Assembly: GCA_031284195.1 (NCBI GenBank)
Contig: JAITAI010000140.1
Span: forward strand, 1-14,119
Length of the DNA: 14,119 bases
Origin: Treponema sp.
GTDB taxonomy: Bacteria > Spirochaetota > Spirochaetia > Treponematales > Breznakiellaceae
Direction: 5' to 3'
A model generated the notes under the pieces. The model had not been told where the DNA came from. It saw nothing but the letters and a program-made list of their open reading frames with translations, and made no database searches. Position 1 is the stretch's first letter. Every line of letters starts with the position of its first letter. The position numbers and the translations under genes were made by a program. Shown piece after piece: positions 13,368 to 14,119 of the stretch.

Positions 13368-14119
13368 ATGGCTTTTACCGATGCACAACTGGAACGGTAT
13401 TCCCGGCACATCATCCTGAAAGAGGTGGGTGTTAAGGGACAGAAAAAACTCATGGAAGGCCGGGTGCTTATCATCGGTGCAGGAGGCCTTGGAGCCCCGG
13501 CAGCGATGTATCTGGCTGCTGCAGGGGTCGGTACTATTGGTATTGCCGATGCGGATGTGGTGGATCTTTCTAACCTGCAACGGCAGATCATCCACTCTAC
13601 CGGGGATATAGGAAAACCCAAGGTGCAGTCTGCAAAAGAAACCATGCAGGGAATGAACAGTGATGTGGAGGTCGTAAGCTACCACGAATGGATCAACTCC
13701 ACCAATATCACGGATATTATCAATGATAAAAATTACGATTTTATCATTGATGGAACTGATAATTTCCCTATCAAATTTCTCATCAACGACGCTTGTGTGA
13801 TACAGGGAAAACCCTTTGTCCATGGAGGGATCATCCGGTTCCGGGGGCAGCTTTTGACCTATATCCCGGGGAAAGGCCCGTGTTACCGCTGTGTGTTTCA
13901 AAACCCGCCTCCACCGGACAAGGTTCCTACCTGCCGTCAGGCAGGGGTTCTGGGGGTAATGGGAGGGGTCATCGGTACCTTGCAAGCTACCGAAGCCTTG
14001 AAATACCTCCTGGGTCTGGAAGGACTTCTCAATGGCTTCATCCTCACGTACGACGCTCTCACCATGGAGTTTCGGAAGGTACAACTGGCGGTCAATCCCC
14101 ATTGCCCGGTATGCGGTAC
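13368..14119 (+). CDS. ThiF/MoeB/HcyF-type E1 adenylyltransferase (partial)
   Basis: This frame is open to the end of the window (250 codons, 3' end missing). It is an E1-like enzyme that adenylates the C-terminal Gly-Gly of a ubiquitin-like sulfur carrier (ThiS, MoaD or HcyS) so sulfur can be added. Visible: the early RYSRH arginine motif (10-14), nucleotide loop GAGGLG (37-42), DADVVDLSNLQRQ (61-73), DGTDNF (128-133), one zinc pair CYRC (172-175), likely catalytic Cys189 in PTCRQAGVLG and the second zinc pair CPVC (246-249). ATG 13368 has AGGAG about 6 nt upstream. The sequence alone cannot tell ThiF from MoeB or HcyF. The sulfite reductase/TusA context favours a sulfur-assimilation role; a ThiS/HcyS-like gene and a JAMM protease would be expected just downstream. 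Confidence 0.92.
   Translation, partial: MAFTDAQLERYSRHIILKEVGVKGQKKLMEGRVLIIGAGGLGAPAAMYLAAAGVGTIGIADADVVDLSNLQRQIIHSTGDIGKPKVQSAKETMQGMNSDVEVVSYHEWINSTNITDIINDKNYDFIIDGTDNFPIKFLINDACVIQGKPFVHGGIIRFRGQLLTYIPGKGPCYRCVFQNPPPPDKVPTCRQAGVLGVMGGVIGTLQATEALKYLLGLEGLLNGFILTYDALTMEFRKVQLAVNPHCPVCG

Noticed and set aside
13257..14102. 281-codon minus-strand open frame
   Set aside because: It lies opposite the E1-like gene, whose plus-strand frame contains all the family motifs.

Overview
The window looks like a chromosomal segment of a spirochaete, most likely a termite-gut type Treponema. Reasons: cytidylate kinase and ribosomal protein S1 are fused in one reading frame, an arrangement I know from treponemes; base composition is near 50% GC rather than AT-rich; and a lipoprotein signal is followed by a loosely conserved lipobox. 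The genus is an inference.

Left block, minus strand (about 112-5632): cmk-rpsA fusion, a GAF/AAA+/Fis sigma-54 activator, a possible 22-codon leader ORF, a membrane-anchored TPR protein and a lipoprotein. Genes are 3-14 bp apart except before the leader ORF.

Middle block: a 328-bp divergent spacer (5633-5960) holds a 20-23 bp periodic, dyad-containing repeat and leads into an unusually long two-domain nucleoside diphosphate kinase on the plus strand (5961-7142). It converges through back-to-back terminators on purH (minus). Upstream of purH lie a lipoprotein gene broken by a frameshift, then purN and purM, which overlap. Together with cmk and ndk this is a nucleotide-synthesis neighbourhood: AIR and IMP formation, formyl transfer, CMP and NDP phosphorylation.

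Right block, plus strand (11859-14119, runs off the end): a small siroheme/[4Fe-4S] sulfite-reductase-like protein with an inserted pair of ferredoxin clusters, a TusA-like sulfur-transfer protein, and a ThiF/MoeB/HcyF-type E1 adenylyltransferase. The set suggests reduction of a sulfur oxyanion and delivery of the sulfur to a carrier protein, possibly for homocysteine/methionine synthesis; the carrier, protease and acceptor enzyme would have to lie beyond position 14119.

The most unusual structure is inside this block. The start of the TusA gene is tandemly duplicated. The first copy is cut off after about 40 codons by an array of five contiguous 23-bp palindromic units, yet the chimeric frame stays open and ends by re-creating the ATGA stop/start overlap with the intact TusA copy. 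A second, sequence-unrelated repeat with nearly the same period sits upstream of ndk.
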